Below are positions 41,698-50,203 of a stretch of DNA of 64,000 bases, in pieces. How positions within the stretch are numbered: the first letter of the stretch is position 1; each line of letters starts with the position of its first letter. Source of the DNA: JBJMHZ01 sp045807125 (GTDB lineage: Bacteria > Actinomycetota > Actinomycetes > JAWWOL01); the NCBI GenBank assembly GCA_045807125.1, contig JBJMHZ010000049.1, positions 190,626 through 254,625 on the forward strand. The letters run 5' to 3'. The position numbers were made by a program, and so were the translations under genes. The notes below the pieces were generated by a model. It did not search any database and was not told the origin of the DNA. It saw nothing but the letters and a program-made list of their open reading frames with translations.

Positions 41698-43719
41698 ATG
41701 GACGTCAGCACTCCCGCCATAGCGGACTCAGCCGACTCGGTCGACTCAGCGGACTTCCGCGCGGCCGCCGGTGCGCTCGGCAGCGGGACCGACGTCCTGT
41801 CGATGCGCTCGGCCGACGTCGGGGTCATGCGCGAGCAGCGCCGCCGGCGGCGGCTGTGGCGGCTCTCGGGGTGGTTCGGCGCGCTGGCCGGCTACCTGTG
41901 GTGGGCGGCGCTCACCGGCCACTGGCCATCGATGCCGCACCTCGACCTGCTCACGCTCGGGCCGATCCTGTTCTTCGCCATGCTCATCGGCGTGCTGGTC
42001 GCCCAGTGGGTGGTCACCGGCCGCTCGCCGCACGTCGTCTTCCGGCCCGAGCAGATCGACGTCCGCCTGCGCGACGTCGTCGGCATCGACCCGGTGAAGG
42101 ACGAGGTGATCCGCTCGCTCAACCTCTTCCTCGCGCACAAGACCTTCGCCCGCGACATGGGCGGCCGGCCGCGCCGCGGCCTGCTCTTCGAGGGCGGCCC
42201 CGGCACCGGCAAGACGCACACGGCCAAGGCGATGGCGGCCGAGGCCGGCGTGCCGTTCCTCTACGCGTCAGCCTCGTCGTTCCAGTCCTCGTTCCAGGGC
42301 GCGACGAGCCGCAAGGTGCGCAACTTCTTCCGAGAGCTGCGCAGGCTCGGCGAGCGCGAGGGCGGCGCGATCGGCTTCATCGACGAGTTCGACGCGATGG
42401 CGAGCTCGCGCCAGGGCATGGCGATGACCGCGGCGCCGGCGACCGCGGCGGCGAGCCTGGCCGCGTCCGCCGTCGCCCAGTGTGGCGGCCTGGTGGGGCT
42501 GCCCGCGCAGTACGGCGCGTCCGCCGCGCTCGCGCCCGTCCCGGCCAGGTCCACGACGGTGACCGGCTTCGTCGGCGGCAACGACCTCAGCCTCGCGGTC
42601 AACGAGCTGCTCGTGCAGCTGCAGTCCTTCGACGAGCCGACCGGCGCGCAGAAGCTCCTCGGGCGGCTGATCGACAAGGTCAACCTGCTGCTGCCGGACG
42701 AGCGGCGCATCAAGAAGCCCCCCGTGCGGCCGGCCAACATCATGCTCGTCGCGTCGACCAACCGGGCCGACATGCTAGACCCGGCGCTGATGCGCCCGGG
42801 CCGCTTCGACCGCCGGCTCACCTTCGAGGTGCCCGACCGGGCCGGCCGGCGCGCGCTCGTCGACCACTTCCTCGCGCGGAAGGGGCACGTCGCGGCCCTC
42901 GACGACCCGGCGCAGCGCGACGCGATCGCCATGGTGACCACCGGCTACACCCCGGCCATGCTCGAGGGCGTCTTCGACGAGGCGCTCATCAACGCGGTCC
43001 GCAGGGGCTCGCGCGAGATGACCAGGGCCGACATCGAGACCGCCCGGCTCACCCTCGAGATCGGCATGGGGCAGCCGAAGGCGTACACCGCCTACGAGGA
43101 GCGGTTGATCGCCACCCACGAGGCCGGCCACGCCACGGTCGCCTACCTCGTGGCGCCCGAGCGGCGGCTGGAGGTGCTGTCCATCGTCAAGCGCCGGGAC
43201 GCACTCGGCATGCTCGCGCACGGCGACGCCGACGACGTCTACACCCGCTCCCGCGACGAGATGACCCGCCTCATCCGCATCGCGATGGGCGGCCAGGTCG
43301 CCGAGGAGCTGTTCTTCGACGACGTGTCGACCGGACCGGGCGGTGACCTGCTCTACGCCACCAACGTCGCGGCGCAGATGGTGGGCGCGTGCGGCATGAC
43401 CGACACGCTGGTCTCCTACGTCGCGATCGAGAACGCGCCGTTCACCGACACCAACATCGTCGGCCGGGTGCTCGCCGACGGCGACGGCCGGGCGCGGGTC
43501 GAGCGGCTGCTGCAGGAGCAGAAGGCCGCCGTGCGCGCGCTGCTCGCGCAGCACCGGCACCTGGTCGCCGCGCTGCGCGACGCGCTGCTCGCCAAGCGCG
43601 AGCTGATCGGGCGCGAGATCACCGACGTGCTGCACGCCGCTGAGGCGGCCGTCGGGCAGCCGGCGCCGTCCCCGACCGTCATCGACCTGCGCGACGCGGC
43701 GGCGCCTCGCCTGCTCTAG
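41698..43719 (+). CDS. FtsH-like membrane AAA+ zinc protease with insertion
   Basis: A 673-residue protein. Two membrane helices (about residues 57-78 and 88-108), then an AAA domain with Walker A GGPGTGKT near 165, Walker B IGFIDEFDA and arginine finger RPGRFDRRL. Between Walker B and the sensor is an Ala-rich insertion of roughly 80 residues (TAAPATAAASLAAS through LVQLQSF) not seen in standard FtsH. The peptidase domain has HEAGH near 474 and the third ligand in GGDLLYATNVA. It ends in a Leu/Arg coiled region. ATG at 41698 with GGGGG before it; GTG at 41671 is possible. A variant of the FtsH group rather than the canonical housekeeping FtsH. Confidence 0.85.
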   Translation: MDVSTPAIADSADSVDSADFRAAAGALGSGTDVLSMRSADVGVMREQRRRRRLWRLSGWFGALAGYLWWAALTGHWPSMPHLDLLTLGPILFFAMLIGVLVAQWVVTGRSPHVVFRPEQIDVRLRDVVGIDPVKDEVIRSLNLFLAHKTFARDMGGRPRRGLLFEGGPGTGKTHTAKAMAAEAGVPFLYASASSFQSSFQGATSRKVRNFFRELRRLGEREGGAIGFIDEFDAMASSRQGMAMTAAPATAAASLAASAVAQCGGLVGLPAQYGASAALAPVPARSTTVTGFVGGNDLSLAVNELLVQLQSFDEPTGAQKLLGRLIDKVNLLLPDERRIKKPPVRPANIMLVASTNRADMLDPALMRPGRFDRRLTFEVPDRAGRRALVDHFLARKGHVAALDDPAQRDAIAMVTTGYTPAMLEGVFDEALINAVRRGSREMTRADIETARLTLEIGMGQPKAYTAYEERLIATHEAGHATVAYLVAPERRLEVLSIVKRRDALGMLAHGDADDVYTRSRDEMTRLIRIAMGGQVAEELFFDDVSTGPGGDLLYATNVAAQMVGACGMTDTLVSYVAIENAPFTDTNIVGRVLADGDGRARVERLLQEQKAAVRALLAQHRHLVAALRDALLAKRELIGREITDVLHAAEAAVGQPAPSPTVIDLRDAAAPRLL

Positions 43720-43835
43720 ACCGGCAGAACGATCATCCGCGCACGGTGATGATCGACTGCGGTCGCTACACCCGCCGGGCGCGCGCGCCGATGAGGTCGT
43801 GCGGGCGCGAGCCGGCAGGAGACCGCGGAGGCGAG

Positions 43836-44678
43836 ATGGCGACCGAGGGGCCGAAGGGCCGCCGGAGGGCTGCCGTCCCCGCGGCGGCTGCTCCCGAGGC
43901 GGACGTCCCAGCGGCGGCCGCTCCCGAGGCGGAGCCGCCGGCCCGGTCGGTCTTCAGCCGCCCCGCGCCGCGGCGGCGCCGTCCGGCTCAGTCACCAGCT
44001 CAGTCACCAGCTCAGCCACCGGCTCAGTCACCAGCTCAGTCACCGGCCGAGCCGGTGAGCGAGCCCGCGGCCGAGCCGGTGAGCGAACCCGCCGCCGAGT
44101 CCGTCGCCGAGCCGGCGCCGCGACCAGAGCCGGCCGGGCCCACCGAGGCACCCGCCGAGCTGGCCGGGCCCACCGGGCTGGCCCAGCCCGCCCAGCCTGC
44201 CGAGCTGCCCCAGCCCGCCCAGCCCGCCGAGGTGCCGACCGTGGTGATCCGGCTCGCCGGCAGCCGGTACGCGCTGGAGATGGACGCCATCGCCGAGGTC
44301 GGCCGCCCGCCGCGGATCACCCGCGTGCCCGGCGTGCCGTCGTGGGTCGCCGGGGTGGCGAACTGGCGGGGCCGGGTCCTCGCCGTGCTCGACCTGCGGC
44401 CGCTGCTGTCGGCGCCGGCGACGCCGCTGTCCCTCACCGGGCGGGTCGTGGTCCTGCACCGCGACGGCGTCACGGTGGGCCTGCTGACCGAGCGGGTCGA
44501 GGGCGTCGTGCCGCTCGACCCCGAGCGGCTGGAGCCGGTGCTGCCGACCCTCACCGCCTCGGCGGCCGCGCTGATCGCCGGGCAGGTCACCGACCCGGCC
44601 GGCCCGATCGCGCTCGTCGACCTCGACACCGTCCTGCGGCTGCGCCACCAGCTGCCCCGCGTGCGCCGGGCCGGTTGA
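43836..44678 (+). CDS. CheW-like chemotaxis coupling protein with low-complexity N-terminus
   Basis: A 280-residue protein. Residues 1-130 are Pro/Ala/Glu-rich with AQSP and EPVSEPAAE repeats (nucleotide repeats of 12 bp near 43986-44045). From about 135 is a CheW domain: VVIRLAGSRYALEMDAIAEV, VPGVPSWVAGVANWRGRVL and LTERVEGVV are the conserved strands. It would couple receptor and CheA. ATG at 43836 with CGGAGG 5 bp upstream. First of four chemosensory genes in the same direction. The low-complexity part may tether it. Confidence 0.87.
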   Translation: MATEGPKGRRRAAVPAAAAPEADVPAAAAPEAEPPARSVFSRPAPRRRRPAQSPAQSPAQPPAQSPAQSPAEPVSEPAAEPVSEPAAESVAEPAPRPEPAGPTEAPAELAGPTGLAQPAQPAELPQPAQPAEVPTVVIRLAGSRYALEMDAIAEVGRPPRITRVPGVPSWVAGVANWRGRVLAVLDLRPLLSAPATPLSLTGRVVVLHRDGVTVGLLTERVEGVVPLDPERLEPVLPTLTASAAALIAGQVTDPAGPIALVDLDTVLRLRHQLPRVRRAG

Positions 44679-44749
44679 GCGTGCGCCGGGCCGGCGCTAC
44701 AGCCACCCGGCCCTCGTCCCGATGCTCACCTCGGACCGAGGGAGGTCGG

Positions 44750-46300
44750 GTGGACTACGCGAAGCGCCTGGCGCGGGTGGTCGCGGCCGCGACGTGGAGC
44801 AGCCTGGTGCTGGCCGTCGTGGGCGCGGTGCTGCTGCGCGCCTTCGATCACCGGGTGTCGGTGCACCTGGTCGCCTTCGGGCTGTGGTGCGGCGTCGGCA
44901 CGGTCAACGCGGCGGCGCTCAGCCTGCTGCCGCTGCTGCAGCGGCTCAACCCGCAGGTGGAGGCCCAGGCGTGGATCTACCGCCTGGTGCTGCTCTGCAC
45001 CGACGTGGTGTTCGTCTCCGGCGTCGTGACCGTCACCGGCGGGCTGACCGGCCCGATGTGGGTGCTGTACGTGCCGCTCGTGCTCTTCGCCTCGGTGGCC
45101 ACCCGGCAGTGGCAGGGCCTGGTGGTGGGCTTCGCCTCCAGCCTCGGCCTGATCGCGGCGGCCGCGCTCTCGCACACGCTCACCGTCCAGAGCTCGGCGA
45201 TCGTCATCGTCATGGCCACCCTCATGCCGGTGGTGGCCTGGTTCAACGGCACGCTCGCCGCCGCGGTGTGGCAGCTGCGGCAGACCGCGCGCGACGACCA
45301 CGACCGGCTGCAGCGCCGGGTGGTCGAGCTCACCGAGGAGCTGGCCATCGCGGCGAGCGGCAACCTGGCCGTCTCGATGAGCATCAAGTCCGGCGACGGC
45401 GAGGCGCTCGCAGACCTCGCCATGGCGTTCGGCCAGACGCTCGGCGACCTGCGCCAGCTGGTCAACAAGATCCGCAGCGGCGGCGAGCAGATCGCGGCCG
45501 CCGCCGGCGAGCTGCTCGCCACCGCCGAGGAGCACGCGGCCAGCGCGACCGAGCAGTCCTCCGCGGTCTCCGAGACCACGTCGACCATCGAGGAGCTGGC
45601 CGCCACGGCCGCGCAGATCGCGGAGACCGCCGAGGCGGTCGCGCGGTACGCGGCCGAGACGCTGCGCCACGCCGAGGAGGGCCGCACGGCCGTGCAGGCC
45701 TCGGTCGGCGCCATGGACACGATCGCGAGCCGGGTCGACCAGATCGCCACCAGGGCGCTGTCGCTCGGCGAGAAGGGCCAGGAGATCGGCCGCATCCTCG
45801 AGGTGATCAACGACCTCGCCGACCAGACCAACCTGCTCGCCCTGAACGCCGCCATCGAGGCAGCGCGGGCTGGCGAGCACGGCCGTGGGTTCGCGGTGGT
45901 CGCCGCCGAGGTCCGCAAGCTCGCCGAGCGGGCGCAGGAGTCGACCGGTCAGATCTCGGCGCTGGTCGGCGAGATCCAGGCCGAGACCAACGCGACGATC
46001 ATCGCGAGCGAGGAGGGCTCCAAGGAGGTTCGCAACGGCGCCGAGCTCTCGCGCGGCGTCGTCGCCGCCCTCGAGCGCATCTCCGGCATGGTCGACGAGA
46101 CGACCACGGCGGCCAAGGAGATCTCCATCGCGACCCAGCAGCAGCGCTCGGCGTCCGAGCAGGTGGTCGCCGCCATGACGTCGGTCTCCGACGTCTCGCG
46201 CCAGTACGCCGTGGGCTCCCGGCAGGCGGCGGCGGCGGCGGCCGAGCTCAACCAGCTCGCCGCGGAGCTGCGGGCGTCCATCTCGACCTTCCGCACCTGA
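44750..46300 (+). CDS. Methyl-accepting chemotaxis protein, membrane type without extracytoplasmic domain
   Basis: A 516-residue receptor. Residues 1-170 contain five or six closely spaced hydrophobic helices with short loops (no periplasmic sensing domain), as in membrane-embedded sensors. A HAMP-like helix follows near 180-230, then a long MA coiled coil. The signalling tip is LADQTNLLALNAAIEAARAG, the most conserved part of the family. GTG at 44750 with GGGAGG 4 bp upstream. It could sense membrane state or a lipid-soluble signal. 71 bp after cheW. Confidence 0.9.
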   Translation: MDYAKRLARVVAAATWSSLVLAVVGAVLLRAFDHRVSVHLVAFGLWCGVGTVNAAALSLLPLLQRLNPQVEAQAWIYRLVLLCTDVVFVSGVVTVTGGLTGPMWVLYVPLVLFASVATRQWQGLVVGFASSLGLIAAAALSHTLTVQSSAIVIVMATLMPVVAWFNGTLAAAVWQLRQTARDDHDRLQRRVVELTEELAIAASGNLAVSMSIKSGDGEALADLAMAFGQTLGDLRQLVNKIRSGGEQIAAAAGELLATAEEHAASATEQSSAVSETTSTIEELAATAAQIAETAEAVARYAAETLRHAEEGRTAVQASVGAMDTIASRVDQIATRALSLGEKGQEIGRILEVINDLADQTNLLALNAAIEAARAGEHGRGFAVVAAEVRKLAERAQESTGQISALVGEIQAETNATIIASEEGSKEVRNGAELSRGVVAALERISGMVDETTTAAKEISIATQQQRSASEQVVAAMTSVSDVSRQYAVGSRQAAAAAAELNQLAAELRASISTFRT

Positions 46301-46350
46301 CCGGCCCGGTCCAGGTCAAGTCAGCGCCCCACCCGGTCGACATCGCTCCC

Positions 46351-48573
46351 ATGGCAAGCTGGACCGTCGACGACCCGGAGCTGATCGCGACGTTCCGCGC
46401 CGAGGTCGAGGAGCGGCTCGCGTCGCTGCAGGCCGGCCTGCTCCAGCTCGAGGGCACCCGCTCCCCGCGGCAGGCCATCACCGGGCTGTTCCGCGACGCG
46501 CACACGGTGAAGGGCTCGGCCCGGATGCTGGGCCTGCACGGCGTGCTCGAGCTCGCGCACACCTGCGAGGACCTGCTCGGCGCGCTGCGCGACGGCCGCT
46601 TCGCCGTCCGCCGCGACCTGGTCGACCTGCTGCTCGCCGCGTGCGACGCGATCGGCCGGGCCATCCCCGGCGTGGAGCCGCAGCTCGACGACGCCGCTCT
46701 CGCGCCGCTGACCGGCGTGCTGCGCGAGGCGCTCGACGGCCGGGAGGGGCTGGTGCCCCCGGCGCTCGCGCCGCCAGAGGCAGCCGCCGGCGACGAGGAC
46801 GACCACCCCGCCGGTGCCGAGGAGGCCAGGAGCGCCGGCGAGGCGCGGGCCCCCGACCGGGTCGCCGACTCCGTGCGGGTCAGCGCCGACAAGGTGTACG
46901 AGCTGCTGGACGTCGTCGGCGAGGCCGAGCTCGGCGCCCGGCGGGTCGAGCAGACCGCGCTCGGCGTGCTCGCCGCCGTGACCGAGCAGGGCCGCTGGCT
47001 CAAGTCGCTGCGCGGCCTGGCGACCGGCCGGACCCTGCCGGAGGAGCTCGCCGTCGCGGTGCACCGGTTCGTCTCCGCGCAGGACGCGCTCCAGGAGAGC
47101 GTCCGGTCGATGCGCGAGCTGGTCGAGGCCGAGCGCTCGCTGGTCGCGAGGGTGCGCGACGACGCGATGGGGCTCGCGATGGTGCCGGTTCGCCGGGTGC
47201 TCGCCGGCCTGCCGCGGATCGCCCGCGACGTCGCGGCGGCCACCGGCAAGGACGTCCGGCTCGAGCTGCTCGGCGCCGGCGTGGAGCTGGACAAGCAGGT
47301 GCTCGACGGCATCGCCGACGCGCTGAAGCACCTCGTCATCAACGCGGTCGACCACGGCTGCGAGCCGGTCGAGGCCCGCCGCGCCGCCGGCAAGCCGGGG
47401 CAGGCGACGGTACGGGTGTCGGCGCGCAGCTCCGGCGGCACGGTGGTGCTCGAGGTGGCCGACGACGGCGGCGGCATCGACGAGGGCCGGGTACGGGCGA
47501 AGGCGGCCGAGGCCGGCCTGCTGCCCCCCGACAGCACGGCGAGCGGCCCGGCGCTCTGGCAGCTGCTGTTCGTACCGGCGTTCTCGACCGCCGGGAGCGT
47601 GACCGAGACCTCTGGCCGCGGGGTGGGGCTCGACGTCGTGCAGTCCGCGGTCGAGGAGCTCGGCGGCTCGGTGATCGTGGCGTCGGCCCCCGGCAGGGGT
47701 ACGACCTTCACGCTGACGCTGCCGGTCACCCTTGGCGTGCTGCGCTGCCTGGTGGCGCGGGTGGGGGACGAGCTGTACGCGATCCCCGTGCCGAGCGTCG
47801 TCGAGTCGCTGTCGCTGCGCGAGGCCGAGATCCACGAGCTCGCCGGCGCGCCGGTCGTGGTGCGCCACGGGCAGACCCTGCCGCTGCTCGACCTCGGCGC
47901 GGCGCTGGGCGCCGCCGGCGAGCGGGCGCCCCGCTCGGCGCTCGTCGCCCGGCACGGCGACCGCCAGCTCGCATGGGCGGTCGACCGGCTGGAGGGCGAG
48001 CTGGAGCTGGTCGTGAAGGAGCTCGGCCCGTTCCTCGGGCGGCTCCCGCTGGTGACGGGCGCGACGATCGACGGGGACGGCAGCGTGGTGTGCCTGCTCG
48101 ACCTGCGCGAGCTGGCCGAGCAGGGCATCGGCGCCGGCGGGCAGGAGGCCGGCCGGGCGGCGCTCGGCACGAGCGGCATCGAGCCCGAGCGGCGCGGCGC
48201 CCGCCCGCTGCGGGTGCTCGTCGTCGAGGACTCGGTCGGCGTCCGCGAGCTCGAGCGGGTGATCCTCGAGGGCGCCGGCTACGAGGTCGTCACGGCCGTC
48301 GACGGGCTCGACGGGGCTTCGCGGCTGGGCGCCCAGCCGGCCGACCTCGTGCTCACCGACGTCGAGATGCCTGGCATGGATGGGTTCACGCTGACGAGGA
48401 CCATCCGCCGCACCAAGGGCTGGGAGCAGGTGCCGATCGTCATCATGACCTCGTGCGGTGACGAGAGCGACCAGCGCGCGGGCCTCGAGGCCGGCGCGAG
48501 CGCGTACCTGCTCAAGCAGGAGTTCGACCAGACCTCCCTCGTGGAGACGGTGCGCCGTCTCGTCGGGCAGTAG
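46351..48573 (+). CDS. CheA-type histidine kinase fused to a receiver domain
   Basis: A 740-residue hybrid. Hpt domain with His51 in AHTVKGSARMLG; a Pro/Ala linker; dimerisation helices near 190-250; HATPase with LVINAVDHGCE, VADDGGGID and GRGVGLDVV; a CheW-like domain (GDELYAIPVPSVVE); and a C-terminal receiver with VVEDS, phospho-Asp in LTDVEMPGMDG and the MTS and YLLKQEF switch residues. There is no P2 domain. ATG at 46351, 50 bp after the receptor. CheA-REC fusions belong to non-flagellar chemosensory systems that steer pili or other outputs. Confidence 0.92.
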   Translation: MASWTVDDPELIATFRAEVEERLASLQAGLLQLEGTRSPRQAITGLFRDAHTVKGSARMLGLHGVLELAHTCEDLLGALRDGRFAVRRDLVDLLLAACDAIGRAIPGVEPQLDDAALAPLTGVLREALDGREGLVPPALAPPEAAAGDEDDHPAGAEEARSAGEARAPDRVADSVRVSADKVYELLDVVGEAELGARRVEQTALGVLAAVTEQGRWLKSLRGLATGRTLPEELAVAVHRFVSAQDALQESVRSMRELVEAERSLVARVRDDAMGLAMVPVRRVLAGLPRIARDVAAATGKDVRLELLGAGVELDKQVLDGIADALKHLVINAVDHGCEPVEARRAAGKPGQATVRVSARSSGGTVVLEVADDGGGIDEGRVRAKAAEAGLLPPDSTASGPALWQLLFVPAFSTAGSVTETSGRGVGLDVVQSAVEELGGSVIVASAPGRGTTFTLTLPVTLGVLRCLVARVGDELYAIPVPSVVESLSLREAEIHELAGAPVVVRHGQTLPLLDLGAALGAAGERAPRSALVARHGDRQLAWAVDRLEGELELVVKELGPFLGRLPLVTGATIDGDGSVVCLLDLRELAEQGIGAGGQEAGRAALGTSGIEPERRGARPLRVLVVEDSVGVRELERVILEGAGYEVVTAVDGLDGASRLGAQPADLVLTDVEMPGMDGFTLTRTIRRTKGWEQVPIVIMTSCGDESDQRAGLEAGASAYLLKQEFDQTSLVETVRRLVGQ

Positions 48574-48610
48574 GGTCTGGCCGCAGGACGACCGATCAAG
48601 GGGCCCCACC

Positions 48611-49579
48611 ATGCCGACCGTAGTCATCGCCGACGACAGCCCGACGCTGCGCCGGATCGTCACCTCCGTGCTCACCAAGGAGGGGTACGACGTCGTCGCC
48701 GCCGAGGACGGCGTCACGGCGGTGCAGGCCGTGTTCCGGTCGATGCCGGACGCGTGCGTGTTCGACGTGCAGATGCCGCGCGTGTCCGGTTACGTGGCCG
48801 CCCGCGTCGTCAAGGACGACTGGATGACGGCCGGCATCCCCATCATCCTGCTCACGTCGCTCGACGCGGCGAGCGACCGCTACTGGGGCAAGCAGGCCGG
48901 CGCCGATCGCTACCTGTCCAAGGACTTCGAGGCGCCGGAGCTCGCCGAGGCGCTGGCCGAGGTGCTGCAGGAGCGGGCCGCGGCGACCGGCGACGCGCCG
49001 GCGAGCCTGCGGCCAGACCCGCTCGAGCTGAGCGACGACGACGTGCTCCAGCGGGTGTGCGACATCCTCGACCGCAAGCTGTTCGAGACGTCGGTGCAGG
49101 CGGAGGTCATCGGGCTCGCCGGCGCCAGCCTGTCGTTCGAGGAGACGATCGAGGAGCTGCTGCGGCAGCTCCAGCGGTTCGTCGACTACGACCTGTGCGG
49201 CGTGCTGCTGCCGGACGACAAGGTGGCGTACGTCGGCGTGGCGCACGAGACCAGCGTCGTGCACTACGACGAGTTCCTCGACTCGGCGGCCGACAGCCTC
49301 ACGCAGGCGACCGGCGTGCCGCTGCCGGCCGACATGCTCGATGCCCGGCTCGCCGACCCCGATGAGCTGCTGGACGAGGACGACGACAGCACCCGCATGG
49401 CGACGTACCTCTCGATGCCGCTGCGCGGCCGGGGCGGCCGGGTGGTCGGGCTGCTCGCCCTGTCCAGCGCCACGCCCAACGCGTTCGGCGAGACGGCGCT
49501 GTCCACGCTGCGTCTCATCGAGACCCCGGCCGCGGTGGTGCTCGACAGCGCACGGACGTCGTCGGTCCGCTCCGGCTGA
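48611..49579 (+). CDS. Response regulator with C-terminal GAF-like domain
   Basis: A 322-residue protein. The receiver holds ADDSPTLRRIV, the phospho-Asp in CVFDVQMPRVSGY, LLTS and the conserved Lys in RYLSKDF. From about 165 is a helix (SFEETIEELLRQLQRFVDYD) and a GAF-type domain (CGVLLPDDKVAYVG ... GRVVGLLALSS). ATG at 48611, 37 bp after CheA. No DNA-binding domain, so output is by protein contact or ligand sensing. Likely the terminal regulator of this signalling operon. Confidence 0.88.
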   Translation: MPTVVIADDSPTLRRIVTSVLTKEGYDVVAAEDGVTAVQAVFRSMPDACVFDVQMPRVSGYVAARVVKDDWMTAGIPIILLTSLDAASDRYWGKQAGADRYLSKDFEAPELAEALAEVLQERAAATGDAPASLRPDPLELSDDDVLQRVCDILDRKLFETSVQAEVIGLAGASLSFEETIEELLRQLQRFVDYDLCGVLLPDDKVAYVGVAHETSVVHYDEFLDSAADSLTQATGVPLPADMLDARLADPDELLDEDDDSTRMATYLSMPLRGRGGRVVGLLALSSATPNAFGETALSTLRLIETPAAVVLDSARTSSVRSG

Positions 49580-49675
49580 GCGGCCTCGCCCCGCGCCGAG
49601 ATGATCGTCGGGGTTGGGCGATGATCGCGACGGCCGGGCCGAGCGGCCCCGGCCGGTCGTCGTAATGTCATCCGC

Positions 49676-50203
49676 GTGAGCAGCGTGCCCGCGCCCGACG
49701 ACGCCGCCGGCGTCGCCCCGGCCGACTTCCGGCGCGCGATCGGGCGGTTCGCGACCGGCATCACCGTGGTCACGACCTGCGACGCGGGCGTCGACCACGC
49801 GATGACGGTCAGCTCGCTCGCGTCGGTCTCGCTCGACCCGGTGCTGCTGCTCTTCTGCTGCGAGCGGATCGCCCGCTTCCACGAGGCCGTCACGGCGTCC
49901 GGTGCCTGGGCGGTCTCCGTCCTCGGCGCCGACCAGGAGCGCGTGGCGCGGTGGTTCGCCACCAGGGGCCGGCCGCTGGAGGGCCAGTTCGACGGCGTGC
50001 CGCACCACCGGGGGACGGCGAGCGGCGCGCTGCTGCTCGGCGACGCGCTCGCCACGCTGGAGTGCCGCACCGTCGCGGCGCACGACGGCGGCGACCACAC
50101 GATCATCCTCGGCGAGGTGCTCGCCGTATCGGCGCCGCGGCCGCGAGGGGCGCCGCTGCTGTACTACGACAGCAGCTACTACCGGGCCGGCGAGGGCGGC
50201 TGA
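49676..50203 (+). CDS. Flavin reductase-like (FMN-binding split barrel) protein
   Basis: A 175-residue flavin reductase of the HpaC/ActVB type: FRRAIGRFATGITVVT at the start, MTVSSLASVSLDPVLLLFC, and DHTIILGEVLAV near the end. These enzymes supply reduced FMN or FAD to partner monooxygenases. GTG at 49676 lies 8 bp from TAATGT, suggesting a leaderless mRNA. It overlaps the convergent DUF2254 gene by 25 bp. A VlmH-type N-hydroxylase needs such a partner and none lies within the cluster, but this one is 27 kb away, so a link is only a possibility. Confidence 0.88.
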   Translation: MSSVPAPDDAAGVAPADFRRAIGRFATGITVVTTCDAGVDHAMTVSSLASVSLDPVLLLFCCERIARFHEAVTASGAWAVSVLGADQERVARWFATRGRPLEGQFDGVPHHRGTASGALLLGDALATLECRTVAAHDGGDHTIILGEVLAVSAPRPRGAPLLYYDSSYYRAGEGG

